Assembly: GCF_007483685.1 (NCBI RefSeq)
Contig: NZ_VMKN01000001.1
Span: 3,290,143 to 3,354,142, forward strand
Direction of reading: 5' to 3'
DNA: 64,000 bases
DNA from: Litoribacter populi
GTDB taxonomy: Bacteria; Bacteroidota; Bacteroidia; Cytophagales; Cyclobacteriaceae
Shown here: one piece after another, positions 33,440-43,067 of the stretch
How positions within the stretch are numbered: the first letter of the stretch is position 1
How the letters are laid out: every line of letters begins with the position of its first letter
Translations under genes and position numbers: made by a program
Notes under the pieces: model-generated
Seen by the model: only the letters and a program-made list of their open reading frames with translations
Databases searched by the model: none
Told to the model about the DNA's origin: nothing

Positions 33440-35878
33440 ATGCAGATTGATTTCAAACACCAAGTGCTGCCCCACCTGCTGGGTATCATTTCTTTTTACC
33501 TGATAGTAGTTGTTTATTTTTCCCCCATTGTTTTTGATGGTAAAATGATGTTCCAAAACGACATCTTGCAGTGGGAAGGGTCTGCAAAGGAGGTTTTGGA
33601 ATATAGAGAAGCCACTGGGGAAGATGCCCTTTGGACAAATCGCATGTTTGGCGGTATGCCTGCTTATCTGATCAGCACCGAATTTCCAGGAGATATCACC
33701 AATGTGGTTACTAAAATTTTGACCCTTGGCTTACCCCACCCTATCAATTCACTTTTCATGGGAATGGTCGGGATGTACATACTTCTCCTAAGTTTTGGGG
33801 TCCGTTCCAGCATCAGCATTGGAGGAGCTTGGTCCTTCTCCTTCAATACCTTTCATATCATTAGTCTAGAAGCTGGGCATAATGCTAAAATATGGGCCAT
33901 TTGCCTGATCCCGCTAATTTTGGCAGGTATACACATGGCTTTTACCAAGCGGATTATCCTTGGTACAGCACTGTTCGCTTTGGCTTTGATGTTACAGCTT
34001 AAGTTTAATCATCTCCAGATCACCTATTATACTTTATTGATTGTTTTGATCTATGGACTTGGCCAGATAATCTCTTTTATCAAAACAAAACAGCTACCCG
34101 CGCTTGGTAAAGCAATGGCCTTTTTAATAGTAGGGGCCCTTTTTGCCATCCTGGCCAATTCGGGAAGACTTGCAACAACTTATGAGTACGGGGATTATTC
34201 CATCCGAGGCCAAGCAACCCTAGAAACGGCTGAGGCCACAGGTTCTGGCTTGGGAAAAGATTACGCCTTCAATTGGTCCCAAGGAAAACTGGAAACGTTA
34301 ACCTTCTTGGTTCCGAATTTCTATGGAGGAGGCAGCAGAGAAGACCTCGGTGAAGGTTCCGCCTCGGAAGAAGCTCTTAGAAGACAAGGTGCTCAAGGTA
34401 GCCAGGTACGGGATTTTGTGAGAAATGCTCCAACTTATTGGGGTGATCAGCCGGGCACTGGCGGACCTATTTATGGAGGGGCCATTTTAATTTTCATGTT
34501 TGTCATGGGTATGGTATGGGGTCCCAGAAGGTTCAAATACATCTTTCTTGTCATTACCATTTTATCTTTCATGCTAGCGTGGGGAAAAAACTTGGCTTGG
34601 TTCAATTACACCATGTTCGATTACTTCCCTGGTTACAACAAGTTCAGGGCTGTAACTATGGCCTTGTCAATGGCACTTTTTTCCATCCCTGTGATGGGGG
34701 CTTTGGGGCTTGAGTCCTATATGAACAACCGGGAACATCCACAGGTTGTGCCTAAGTTGTTTTTCGCATTTGGAGTCACAGGAGGGTTGGCGCTACTATT
34801 TGCGTTACTCCCAGGTATATTTGATTTCCGATCCCCTTCTGATCAGTATTTACCAGATTGGCTAGTTGATGCTATCCGTGAAGACCGAAAAAACATGTTG
34901 AGTGCTGATGCTTGGAGAAGTTTTATATTCATCGCCCTATCTACAGGGTTGGTTTTTGCCTTTTTGAAATGCAAGATTCAGGCAGTCTATGCCACCACTG
35001 GAATAGCCTTTCTAATCCTGGCAGACATTTGGCTCATCAATAAAAGGTATCTTGACAACGACAGCTTTGTCAACGACCCAAGTGCGGAATTTTTCCAGCC
35101 TACCCCTGCTGATAACCGGATAATGGCGGATGAAGGATATTATAGGGTATTAAACCTGGAAAATCCTTTCAACGAAGCAAGAACCAGTTACAGATTCAAC
35201 AGTATCGGTGGGTATCATGGAGCCAAAATGCGCAGGTATCAGGATCTAATTGATGAAGTATTGTCCTATGAGATGCAGGGCTTTATCCAGCAGGCCCAAG
35301 AAGGGAACTTCAATTTTGAAAGCCTGAATGCCTTAAATATGCTTAATGCCAAATACTTCTACTTTGGCGCTTCAGAAAATCAGGTGTTCAGAAATGACTT
35401 TGCCAAAGGGGCCGCTTGGTTCCCTGAAACAGTTTATCCAGTCACCTCCAATCGGGATGAATTAGGTGCGCTTCAGAATTCCGAACTGGGTAATACGGCC
35501 GTCATTAACTCCCAAGAGTTTGGCACTTTTAATGCGGGATCAGGTTCAGTGGAGCTTCTTGACTATAGCCCGAATGAACTTGTTTACAATGTGGACGCTG
35601 ACCAACCTGGAGTTGCAATCTTTTCAGAAATTTATTATCCAGAAGGTTGGAAGGCTTTTGTAAATGGTCAGGAGACCGAAATCTTAAGGGCAAATTATGT
35701 TTTAAGGGCTATTAACCTGCCAGAGGGCAATTCTGAGGTTAGATTCAAATTTGAGCCTAGCTCCTACTACACTACCAAACCGCTTATGATCATCTTCCAA
35801 TATGTGATCATTATGTTGCTGGTAGTTGGAATATTTTTGACAATTAAACCTATGGTATCTCATGGTAGAGAAAGATAA
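33440..35878 (+). CDS. YfhO family polytopic membrane protein
   Basis: An 812-residue integral membrane protein with about a dozen hydrophobic helices and a long soluble C-terminal part before a last helix. YfhO family members resemble GT-C type membrane glycosyltransferases and are required for lipoteichoic acid glycosylation in Firmicutes, but in Bacteroidota no substrate is known. Visible family features are the N-terminal loop with ALWTNRMFGGMPAYLI after the first helix and a C-terminal YPEGWKAFVNGQETEI region in the beta-rich part. The 3' end overlaps the methyltransferase gene by 17 bases, which links the two translationally. First gene of a run of five plus-strand envelope genes. Confidence 0.88.
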   Translation: MQIDFKHQVLPHLLGIISFYLIVVVYFSPIVFDGKMMFQNDILQWEGSAKEVLEYREATGEDALWTNRMFGGMPAYLISTEFPGDITNVVTKILTLGLPHPINSLFMGMVGMYILLLSFGVRSSISIGGAWSFSFNTFHIISLEAGHNAKIWAICLIPLILAGIHMAFTKRIILGTALFALALMLQLKFNHLQITYYTLLIVLIYGLGQIISFIKTKQLPALGKAMAFLIVGALFAILANSGRLATTYEYGDYSIRGQATLETAEATGSGLGKDYAFNWSQGKLETLTFLVPNFYGGGSREDLGEGSASEEALRRQGAQGSQVRDFVRNAPTYWGDQPGTGGPIYGGAILIFMFVMGMVWGPRRFKYIFLVITILSFMLAWGKNLAWFNYTMFDYFPGYNKFRAVTMALSMALFSIPVMGALGLESYMNNREHPQVVPKLFFAFGVTGGLALLFALLPGIFDFRSPSDQYLPDWLVDAIREDRKNMLSADAWRSFIFIALSTGLVFAFLKCKIQAVYATTGIAFLILADIWLINKRYLDNDSFVNDPSAEFFQPTPADNRIMADEGYYRVLNLENPFNEARTSYRFNSIGGYHGAKMRRYQDLIDEVLSYEMQGFIQQAQEGNFNFESLNALNMLNAKYFYFGASENQVFRNDFAKGAAWFPETVYPVTSNRDELGALQNSELGNTAVINSQEFGTFNAGSGSVELLDYSPNELVYNVDADQPGVAIFSEIYYPEGWKAFVNGQETEILRANYVLRAINLPEGNSEVRFKFEPSSYYTTKPLMIIFQYVIIMLLVVGIFLTIKPMVSHGRER

Positions 35879-36572
35879 AATAGTTAGCTATTATGATCAG
35901 TTTGTCACAGAACAGGAAAAAAGGGGTGTAAACTCCCGCCACCTGCACATTTTGGACAAACTCGTCTCTGCTGGATTGAAAACCGACCATAAGGTTTTGG
36001 AAGTCGGCTGTGGTATCGGGACGGTAAGCCAGTTGATTGCCAAAAAAGTAAATAAAGGAAAAGTACTGGCCGTGGATATAAGTCCGGAAAGTATCGAAAA
36101 AGCAAAAAAACTCTGGGCGGATTGCAAGAATCTCACCTTTGAAGTTTCCGATATGAAGGATTTTCTAAAGGAGGACCTGTATGACTTTTTTGTCTTCCCC
36201 GATGTTTTGGAGCATATCCCAGTGGATCAGCATTTCAAATTATTTGAAACCATAAAAAGGCATAGCCATAAGGATTCAGTGATTTTCATCAACATCCCCG
36301 CCCCGCGTTTTTTGGAGTGGATGATGAATAATGAACCTGAAAAGCTCCAGGTGATCGATCAACCTTTGGATACTGGAGAATTGATCAAAAACATCAGTGC
36401 AAACGGTTTTTATTTGGAAAAAATGGAAACCTATAGTATTTTCTATGAGGAAAACGATTATCAATATTTTGTATTGAGGTCGCAAAAACCGCTAGAAAAA
36501 GCTACATTGAGAAACAAATGGTCGGTTTTTAGAGAACGACTAAGCATAAAGATCAGAAACGGACTAAATTAA
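35862..36572 (+). CDS. SAM-dependent class I methyltransferase
   Basis: The 236-residue protein has the Rossmann-fold motif I VLEVGCGIGTVSQLIA near residue 46, the acidic end of strand beta-2 in VLAVDISPESIEKA, motif II as FFVFPDVLEHIPVD, and FINIPAPR later. The LEHIP phrase is found in Methyltransf_11/23-type enzymes which often act on small molecules or sugars. Its start overlaps the YfhO gene by 17 bases and the glycosyltransferase and flippase genes follow, so methylation of a glycan or lipid-linked sugar is a reasonable guess. Substrate unknown. Confidence 0.9.
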   Translation: MVEKDKIVSYYDQFVTEQEKRGVNSRHLHILDKLVSAGLKTDHKVLEVGCGIGTVSQLIAKKVNKGKVLAVDISPESIEKAKKLWADCKNLTFEVSDMKDFLKEDLYDFFVFPDVLEHIPVDQHFKLFETIKRHSHKDSVIFINIPAPRFLEWMMNNEPEKLQVIDQPLDTGELIKNISANGFYLEKMETYSIFYEENDYQYFVLRSQKPLEKATLRNKWSVFRERLSIKIRNGLN

Positions 36573-36578
36573 TTTTTT

Positions 36579-36842
36579 ATGACAGGAGGAGCCGGATTTG
36601 CCAAGCAGGGTAAAGATCAGTTTGATGACAACCGCAAACTGAGACAAATCAGAACACCCTATAAAGACCAAGCCTACAGAGGGGATGCCCGGCATTTTTC
36701 GGGTACATCGGAAGTATACGAGGAATTAAAAGATTGGCAAAACGACAGGCGGCAAGAGGTAGCCCAGACCACCATGTTCATATGGGCTTTCATTGCGATG
36801 TTGATCCTTTCTTTGCTGGCTGTGATGGTATTGTTATTTTGA
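36579..36842 (+). CDS. small hypothetical protein with a C-terminal membrane helix
   Basis: The 87-residue protein has a polar, charged N-terminal half (RKLRQIRTPYKDQAYRGDARHF) and one transmembrane helix near residues 66-87 (FIWAFIAMLILSLLAVMVLL). It is tail-anchored by form, with the N-terminus likely in the cytoplasm. The ATG lies 7 bases after the methyltransferase stop, so it belongs to the same operon. Family not recognised. Confidence 0.75.
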   Translation: MTGGAGFAKQGKDQFDDNRKLRQIRTPYKDQAYRGDARHFSGTSEVYEELKDWQNDRRQEVAQTTMFIWAFIAMLILSLLAVMVLLF

Positions 36843-36864
36843 ATTTTTGCCTGAGCTTTAAAGA

Positions 36865-37887
36865 ATGATTATTTATACTTATCCGGTCAAGACCGCATTT
36901 ACCGAAAGAGATGTGGAAATGATTGAGCCCCATTTTTCCATCAAGCCACTTAAATTTACAGATAGCCCAGTCAAACTACCCTTCTACTTTGTCTGGCAGG
37001 CTTTGCAGCTGTTATTTTATTTACCCAAGACGACCCACTATCTCTGTTTTTTCGCAGGGTACCACAGTTATCTACCTGTCATTTTTGGAAAGCTTTTCCG
37101 CAAAAAGGTTTTTATCCAATGCGGAGGAACGGATGCCATGAACATGCCGGCTATTAACTATGGGAATTATCGAAAAAACATCCTGAGACAGTTCACCGAG
37201 TATAGCTTCAGAAATTGCACGAAGATATTACCGGTAGCCGAAGGTCTGGTCAAACAGAATTATCAATATTCACCTTTAATCCCACATGCACAGGGGTTGA
37301 AAAATTTGATTCCAGGCCTTAAAACTCCGATAAAAGTGATCCACAATGGTTTCTCTAGCGAGTTTTGGAAAGACTTTGGCTTTGAGCGGAACCCCCAAAC
37401 ATACATTACTGTGGCCACAGGCATTTCCAAAACCAATCGGGCTGTGATCAAAGGGATAGACCTGATTGAAGAATTGGCGGAACGCTATCCAGAAGCCACC
37501 TTCACTGTGGTGGGTGATTCAGCCTACAAAACTGATTTGCCCAACATCAAGGTGCTAGGAAAATTAAGCCAAAAAGAACTCCACAACCTTTATAACAAGC
37601 ACCGTTTCTATCTGCAACTTTCCATGTCGGAAGGATTTCCCAACGCCTTGGCAGAAGCCATGCTTAGCGGGTGCATCCCTATCGGGTCTGCGGTGGGTGC
37701 CATTCCCGAGATCATTGGTGATACGGGCTTTATTTTGGAGAAAAAAGATACCGCGGCCCTCATTAAATTAGTGGACGCGGCAAACCTTTCGGACTGGAAA
37801 ACCTTGCGGCTATTGGCCCCACTGAGGGTCAAAACCCATTATGATTATGAGGATCGAAAAAATGCCCTGCTTCAGGTTTTCCGGTGA
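36865..37887 (+). CDS. glycosyltransferase, GT4-like (GT-B fold)
   Basis: A 340-residue enzyme with a GT-B fold. The C-terminal half has the strong GT4 donor motif: SMSEGFPNALAEAMLSGCIPIGSAVGAIPEI, with the E-x7-E pattern, near residues 255-285. An earlier acceptor-side HYL/GYHSYLPVIFGKLF region and PEATFTVVGDS in the second domain support it. It transfers a sugar from a nucleotide-sugar to a lipid-linked or polysaccharide acceptor. The gene is 22 bases after the small membrane protein gene and just before the flippase gene, so it likely builds the glycan the flippase moves. Sugar unknown. Confidence 0.9.
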   Translation: MIIYTYPVKTAFTERDVEMIEPHFSIKPLKFTDSPVKLPFYFVWQALQLLFYLPKTTHYLCFFAGYHSYLPVIFGKLFRKKVFIQCGGTDAMNMPAINYGNYRKNILRQFTEYSFRNCTKILPVAEGLVKQNYQYSPLIPHAQGLKNLIPGLKTPIKVIHNGFSSEFWKDFGFERNPQTYITVATGISKTNRAVIKGIDLIEELAERYPEATFTVVGDSAYKTDLPNIKVLGKLSQKELHNLYNKHRFYLQLSMSEGFPNALAEAMLSGCIPIGSAVGAIPEIIGDTGFILEKKDTAALIKLVDAANLSDWKTLRLLAPLRVKTHYDYEDRKNALLQVFR

Positions 37888-37917
37888 AGCTGCTTATCTT
37901 TAACTTTTTATTTTCCC

Positions 37918-39396
37918 ATGGGTAAAATCGCCAAGCAAAGTATTCTGACCACCATCAGCTCCTATATTGGAGTGCTGATTGGCTATGTGAATATCCTTTG
38001 GTTACTACCATTTGCTTTCACCCCCAGCCAATTTGGAGCATTTCGTACGATTCAAGATATGGCCTTGCTCTTAGTGCCCTTCGCACAATTGGGGCTCGGA
38101 CATGGTATTACCCGTTTTTATCCGCAGGTCAAAAAATATCGATTTACATTTTTTACCTATAGCCTGATTTGGTGCATAGTAGGATTTGTTGCCGTTGCCT
38201 TTTTGTTTTTAATTTTCAAAGACGATGTAATTCGGGCTTATGCTGTCAATTCCCCTGAGGTGATCGATTATCTGGGAGTGGTGTTGATGATCACGCTTTT
38301 TTCTGTCATCCATACGATATTGGATGCCTTTATGCGATCATTTATGAAGGTGGCTGTACCTACTTTTATTAGAGAAGTTCTGGTGCGAATTCTGGTAAGT
38401 GGATGGGTAGTCATGTTTGTTTTAGGCTGGATCACCTTTGACCAGCTAATGATGGGACTAGGTTTGCTTTATTTGATTGCCGTGGGATTCATGGTAATTT
38501 ATATGTTGCAAAGAAACTTGTTCAAGCTGAAATTCAACTTCGGGGTGTTTTCGAAGGCCTTCAAGGGTGAGTTTCTAAAATACAGCCTGATCACATTTTT
38601 GGGAACCGCAGGTGCAATCCTGATCATGAAGATTGACAGCTTAATGGTTGCTGCCATGATCAGCTTGGATGCCAATGCTATTTATACCATCGGATTTTCT
38701 ATAGCTGTGGTGATAGAAATGCCAAGAAGGGCTATCAGCCAAGTGGTAATGCCCGTCATCGCCGAAAGTTTTGCAGGGGGAAGACTGGACCAGATTCATC
38801 AACTGTACAAAAAAGTAGCTGTCAACCAGCTGATCATATGCCTACTGCTTTTCATCGGCCTCTGGGCCAACATCGACAACCTTTATCATTTTGTACCAAA
38901 GCGTGAGGTCTATGAAGCTGGCAAATGGGTAGTATTGCTCATTGGATTAGGCAAGCTCTCGGATGTGATCTTTTCTGTAAACGGAGAAATCATTGTCTTC
39001 AGTAAATATTATCTATTCAACATCACCTCCACCCTACTGATGAGTTTGGTGGTAATTTTACTCAACTTATTGCTGATTCCCTCCTACGGGATCGAGGGGG
39101 CCGCATTTGCCTCCTTTGTGGCTATGTTCTTTTACAACCTGTTGAAATATTATTACATCAAGGTCAAGCTTCACTTTACACCCTTTACTTGGGACTTGGC
39201 CAAAGTTATAGTGGTCGGTTTAATTGCTTACTTCCTGCCAATGTTTTTGTTGCCTACCCTGGAAAACGTTTTATTGGATATGGTGATAAGGTCTGTTGTG
39301 ATTACTGCAATTTATGCTGTAGGAATATTGTTGTTCAATCCTTCCCCTGAAGGGAAAAACATGATCTTGAATGCTTTGGGAAGGCTTAAACCTTAA
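37918..39396 (+). CDS. polysaccharide/oligosaccharide flippase (MATE/MVF superfamily)
   Basis: The 492-residue protein is an integral membrane protein with about 12-14 helices and the Wzx-like start (ILTTISSYIGVLIGYVNILWLLPFAF). Residues in the middle, such as FLKYSLITFLGTAGAILIMKIDSLMVAAM, are typical of polysaccharide biosynthesis (RfbX/Wzx) proteins. It would move lipid-linked oligosaccharides across the inner membrane. It follows the glycosyltransferase gene and its stop overlaps the convergent glycosyltransferase gene by 4 bases. The glycan itself is not identified. Confidence 0.9.
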   Translation: MGKIAKQSILTTISSYIGVLIGYVNILWLLPFAFTPSQFGAFRTIQDMALLLVPFAQLGLGHGITRFYPQVKKYRFTFFTYSLIWCIVGFVAVAFLFLIFKDDVIRAYAVNSPEVIDYLGVVLMITLFSVIHTILDAFMRSFMKVAVPTFIREVLVRILVSGWVVMFVLGWITFDQLMMGLGLLYLIAVGFMVIYMLQRNLFKLKFNFGVFSKAFKGEFLKYSLITFLGTAGAILIMKIDSLMVAAMISLDANAIYTIGFSIAVVIEMPRRAISQVVMPVIAESFAGGRLDQIHQLYKKVAVNQLIICLLLFIGLWANIDNLYHFVPKREVYEAGKWVVLLIGLGKLSDVIFSVNGEIIVFSKYYLFNITSTLLMSLVVILLNLLLIPSYGIEGAAFASFVAMFFYNLLKYYYIKVKLHFTPFTWDLAKVIVVGLIAYFLPMFLLPTLENVLLDMVIRSVVITAIYAVGILLFNPSPEGKNMILNALGRLKP

Positions 39397-40679
39397 AGCT
39401 CATCCAGCAAACCAGCCAATTGATGCGTCAATTCCTTTCGGTCATACTTCTTCACTTCACCGCCCGCTTGGATATCAATATCTCCTTGCGCAAATTTGAT
39501 CAAGAAGCTTTCAATATCTTTTACTTCCTCGTGGGAAAAGACCATTCCGGCTTTGGCTGCTTCTAGAATTTGGGCCGAGTCGCCATTGGGGTCACCTATA
39601 GCAATTACCGGTCGTCCCGTAGCCATATATTCAAAAATCTTCCCGGGAATGTTCCCCTTGGCATTTTTTGTTTTGGTTAAAATCAGCAATAGCAAATTGG
39701 CCTTTTCATAATATTCAAACACCTCTTCATGACTTACATATCCGGCCAAATGCACATGAGTTGCCAACCAGTCATCCGACTCAACAAAATGAACGACCTT
39801 ATCGCTGACCTTTCCCACGAGGGTCAATTCCACCGGAATCGCGGAACCATCAAAAGCCGCTCTCAGGGCTTTCAAAAATGGTAAAGGATCTCGAATAGCA
39901 TCAATAATTCCGGTGTATACGATTTTTAGCCCTTTGGAAATTGCAGGTGCTGTCGTAAAACCACGAGGCAAATCCGTCTGGTCAAAACCATTGGTTATAA
40001 GATCAATTCCTCTGGGGAAGATGGCCTTGATCTCTTCCTGAAACGTTGGAGATATGGTGATTACCCGATCAGCTTCTTCCAAAACTGACCTTTCCAACTC
40101 TTCATGCTTTTTTCTTACAAAGGGAGTCATGGGCAAAGTGTCCAAGAATTCCCAACTACTCCAAGGATCCCTGAAATCCGCCACCCACTTCACCCCTGTT
40201 GCTCTTTTCAGGTTTCTCCCAATCAGATGCAGGCTATGCGGTGGTCCTGTGGTGATGACCGTATCGATTTTATTTTTCCCTAAAATATCGGTAAGATAAC
40301 TCACGGATGGTTTTACCCAAAACATGCGGGGATCGGGAATTAACAAATTGGCCCTCATCCAAATTGAAATCCGGTCCACAATTCCCTTATCCCCTTTTTC
40401 CAAAATTTTGGAAGGGTCTTTAATTGATCCGCCTTTCAGTTTTCTGAAAATGCCATAAGGTTCCCAAATCGGAAACTTCAAAACCTCTAAATTCCTTGGC
40501 ACCTCCTTGAAAAGGCTTGTATCTTTTAATTCAAAATCTGGATTTTCTGGAGTAAAAATTACCGGCTCCCAACCATAATCTGGCAGATATTTGGAAAATT
40601 TTAGCCAACGCTGAACACCCGAACCGGCACTAGGCGGCCAGTAATAAGTGATGATAAGAACCTTTTTTAATTCTTGCAT
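39393..40679 (-). CDS. glycosyltransferase family 4
   Basis: A 428-residue GT-B enzyme. The N-terminal acceptor domain starts ILIITYYWPPSAGSGVQRWLKF, a classic GT4 glycine-rich loop, and the C-terminal donor domain contains GNIPGKIFEYMATGRPVIAIGDPNGD, with the ExxxxG Rossmann motifs before it (LKIVYTGIIDAI). The start is the ATG at 40679; a TTG two codons upstream is also in frame. The gene is convergent with the flippase gene (4-base overlap) and divergent from pfkA. Role in an envelope glycan pathway is inferred from the neighbours; sugar unknown. Confidence 0.92.
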   Translation of the reverse strand: MQELKKVLIITYYWPPSAGSGVQRWLKFSKYLPDYGWEPVIFTPENPDFELKDTSLFKEVPRNLEVLKFPIWEPYGIFRKLKGGSIKDPSKILEKGDKGIVDRISIWMRANLLIPDPRMFWVKPSVSYLTDILGKNKIDTVITTGPPHSLHLIGRNLKRATGVKWVADFRDPWSSWEFLDTLPMTPFVRKKHEELERSVLEEADRVITISPTFQEEIKAIFPRGIDLITNGFDQTDLPRGFTTAPAISKGLKIVYTGIIDAIRDPLPFLKALRAAFDGSAIPVELTLVGKVSDKVVHFVESDDWLATHVHLAGYVSHEEVFEYYEKANLLLLILTKTKNAKGNIPGKIFEYMATGRPVIAIGDPNGDSAQILEAAKAGMVFSHEEVKDIESFLIKFAQGDIDIQAGGEVKKYDRKELTHQLAGLLDEL

Positions 40680-40805
40680 ACTCAAAGATACTAAATAACC
40701 ACTTGTGAGAAATCAACTATAGCTTCGTAGCTTAAAACTTTTCGTCTCCCCCCTACTTATAATAAGGATAAATCTTTATTTTTAAGCTTAGAAAACCTAT
40801 TAAGC

Positions 40806-41780
40806 ATGAAGAAAATCGCAGTATTTACCTCCGGAGGAGATGCACCAGGAATGAATGCATGCATCCGCGCCGTTGTACGGACAGGAATATATCACGACTT
40901 GGAAGTATATGGAATCATGTACGGTTACGACGGCATGATAAACGGAGACATCAAGAGAATGCACACTCACTCGGTAAGCAATATAGTTCAACGGGGAGGT
41001 ACCATATTAAAGTCTGCTCGAAGTGAAGAGTTCAGAACCGGGGAAGGGAGAAAGAAGGCTTACGAGCAAATAAAAAAGCATGGCATTGAAGGTCTGGTTG
41101 CCATAGGTGGAGACGGTACCTTTACTGGTGCACAGATACTCAGTAAGGAATTCGGTATACCGGTGATCGGGTGCCCTGGTACAATTGATAATGATATTTA
41201 CGGAACTGATTTTACGATTGGATTTGACACTGCACTTAATACTGCATTGGAAGCTATTGATAAGGTTAGGGACACGGCTGCTGCTCATGACAGAATATTC
41301 TTTATTGAGGTGATGGGCCGTGACAGTGGCTATATCGCCGTGGAGTGCGGCATAGGCGGTGGTGCAGAACTTGTGATGGTTCCTGAAACTAAAACCTCCA
41401 TCCAAGATGTTGTCAAATCTCTGAAAGGACTTCGAAAAACCAAAACTTCCAGTATTGTGGTGGTGGCAGAAGGCGATGAAGAAGGAGGGGCTGCCGAAAT
41501 CATGGAAAAGGTCAAGAAAGACATCAACAATGAGAATCTAGACTTTAAAGTGACTACCTTGGGCCACATTCAACGGGGAGGAAATCCTACGGCAAAAGAC
41601 AGAATTTTGGGCAGCTGGTGCGGAGTGGCCGCTGTGGAAGGTCTCATGCAAGGCAAAACTAACTGCATGGCCGGAATTATTCATGAGGAGGTGGTCTATA
41701 CCGACTTCAACGACTGTATAACTAAAGACAAACCACTGAAAAAAGATTATCTTAAATTAATAGAAATCCTAAGCATCTAA
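40806..41780 (+). CDS. pfkA: ATP-dependent 6-phosphofructokinase
   Basis: The 324-residue enzyme phosphorylates fructose 6-phosphate at C1, the committed step of glycolysis. Motifs are FTSGGDAPGMNACIRAVVR (ATP site), YGYDGMINGD, GGDGTFTGAQ, the substrate site GTIDNDIYGTDFTIGFDTA with the catalytic Asp, and EVMGRDSGYIAVECGI. The length and the Gly in GGDGT suit the ATP-dependent PfkA type rather than the PPi-dependent enzymes. Next gene is a small membrane protein 8 bases on. Together with pyk in this window it gives two glycolytic enzymes, though not in one operon. Confidence 0.96.
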   Translation: MKKIAVFTSGGDAPGMNACIRAVVRTGIYHDLEVYGIMYGYDGMINGDIKRMHTHSVSNIVQRGGTILKSARSEEFRTGEGRKKAYEQIKKHGIEGLVAIGGDGTFTGAQILSKEFGIPVIGCPGTIDNDIYGTDFTIGFDTALNTALEAIDKVRDTAAAHDRIFFIEVMGRDSGYIAVECGIGGGAELVMVPETKTSIQDVVKSLKGLRKTKTSSIVVVAEGDEEGGAAEIMEKVKKDINNENLDFKVTTLGHIQRGGNPTAKDRILGSWCGVAAVEGLMQGKTNCMAGIIHEEVVYTDFNDCITKDKPLKKDYLKLIEILSI

Positions 41781-41788
41781 ATTACCCT

Positions 41789-42118
41789 ATGGGCTTTATC
41801 CCTATTTTCCTGACATTGGCAGGATTTATCTTTTTGTTTTTCATGGTTGTAGAAAACAGTCTTAAAAACAAGCAAAAGGCTTTCGAAGAGCAGTTTTATT
41901 TACTCAAGGAGCAGTTGGCCATCAAAGAACCTATGAAGCCAACGAGGGCAAATTTGGTAAGCATGGAAGACCTTTACCTCAAACAGGAGAAGGATCGAAG
42001 GGGCGAAGCCAAGCAGTATCTCTCCCAATCCAAGCTTTTCCTTTATCAGTATAATAGGCTTTTGAAAAAAAAGCCCTACAGCTTTGTGGCAAAAATAAGC
42101 GGCCGTCAATCCATTTGA
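41789..42118 (+). CDS. small membrane-anchored hypothetical protein
   Basis: The 109-residue protein has an N-terminal hydrophobic helix (IPIFLTLAGFIFLFFMVVE) and then a charged helical tail (KQKAFEEQFYLLKEQLAIKEP ... DLYLKQEKDRRG), probably a coiled coil in the cytoplasm. I do not recognise a family. The start lies 8 bases after the pfkA stop, so it is probably co-transcribed. Its last 13 bases overlap the 3' end of the convergent miaA gene. Confidence 0.72.
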   Translation: MGFIPIFLTLAGFIFLFFMVVENSLKNKQKAFEEQFYLLKEQLAIKEPMKPTRANLVSMEDLYLKQEKDRRGEAKQYLSQSKLFLYQYNRLLKKKPYSFVAKISGRQSI

Positions 42119-43017
42119 CGGTCGATATATTTTAAAATCCCCTCCAAATCATCAGGAGAAAACCACACCATTTCTGGATCTTTCTTAAACCAGGTCAACT
42201 GCCTTTTCGCATATCTGCGAGAATTCCTTTTCAAAAGACGAACTGCCTCCTCTTTGTCATATTCCCCTTCCAAAAACCGAAAGATTTCCGAATACCCAAC
42301 GGTCTGCAAGGCATTTAAATGCCTGAAGGGGAAAAGCTCTTCAGCCTCCTCAAAAAGCCCCTGCGCTATCATGTGGTCCATTCGCAAGTTAATTCGCTCA
42401 TACAGGACCTCCCTATCCCTTTCCAGACCAATTTTTATGATTTTAAAAGGTCTATCGACAGTCTTTTTCTGGCGAAAGCTGCTGAAAGGCCTGCCCGTTC
42501 CTTGGTAGACCTCCAATGCCCTAATCAGGCGTTGAGGATTATGGAGATCGACTGTTCCATAATAATCGGGATCCACTTCCTTCAGCATCTTTTGAAGTAC
42601 TTCTATTCCTTTATCCTGAAACAGTTGATTCAAGTTCCCCCTGATTTCAGAGGGTATTTCTGGCATTTCATCAAATCCTTTACATACAGCATCCAGATAC
42701 AGCCCCGACCCACCGGTCATGACCACACAGTCATTTATTTCAAATAATTCTTCTAAAAGTTTTAGGGAATTTTGCTCAAATTTCCTGACATCATAGGACT
42801 CATGGATGGATAGGGAATTTATAAAATAATGAAAGACAAGCGCTTGCTCTTCTTTGGAAGGTTTGGCTGTTCCTATTTCCATTTCCTTAAAAAATTGTCT
42901 ACTATCGGATGAAATAATAGAAGTATTAAATTTTTTGGCTATTTTTATGCACATATCCGTTTTACCAACGGCAGTCGGACCAGCTACGACAATTAAAAAC
43001 TTGGCGGTATCTATCAA
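42106..43017 (-). CDS. miaA: tRNA dimethylallyltransferase
   Basis: MiaA adds a dimethylallyl group to the N6 of A37 in tRNAs reading UNN codons. The 303-residue protein has the P-loop GPTAVGKTDM near residue 13, SSDSRQFFKEMEIGTAKPS (the DSRQ/Y motif binding the tRNA base), TGGSGLYLDAV, and a C-terminal SRRYAKRQLTWFKKD. The start appears to be TTG at 43017 (Met-Ile-Asp-Thr); no ATG or GTG lies before the P-loop in that frame. It is divergent from the response regulator gene with only 50 bases between. Confidence 0.93.
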   Translation of the reverse strand: MIDTAKFLIVVAGPTAVGKTDMCIKIAKKFNTSIISSDSRQFFKEMEIGTAKPSKEEQALVFHYFINSLSIHESYDVRKFEQNSLKLLEELFEINDCVVMTGGSGLYLDAVCKGFDEMPEIPSEIRGNLNQLFQDKGIEVLQKMLKEVDPDYYGTVDLHNPQRLIRALEVYQGTGRPFSSFRQKKTVDRPFKIIKIGLERDREVLYERINLRMDHMIAQGLFEEAEELFPFRHLNALQTVGYSEIFRFLEGEYDKEEAVRLLKRNSRRYAKRQLTWFKKDPEMVWFSPDDLEGILKYIDRQMD

Positions 43018-43067
43018 TTGGTATAAATTATTTTTATGAAACTCTGCCGCAAAATTACAAAAACTAG

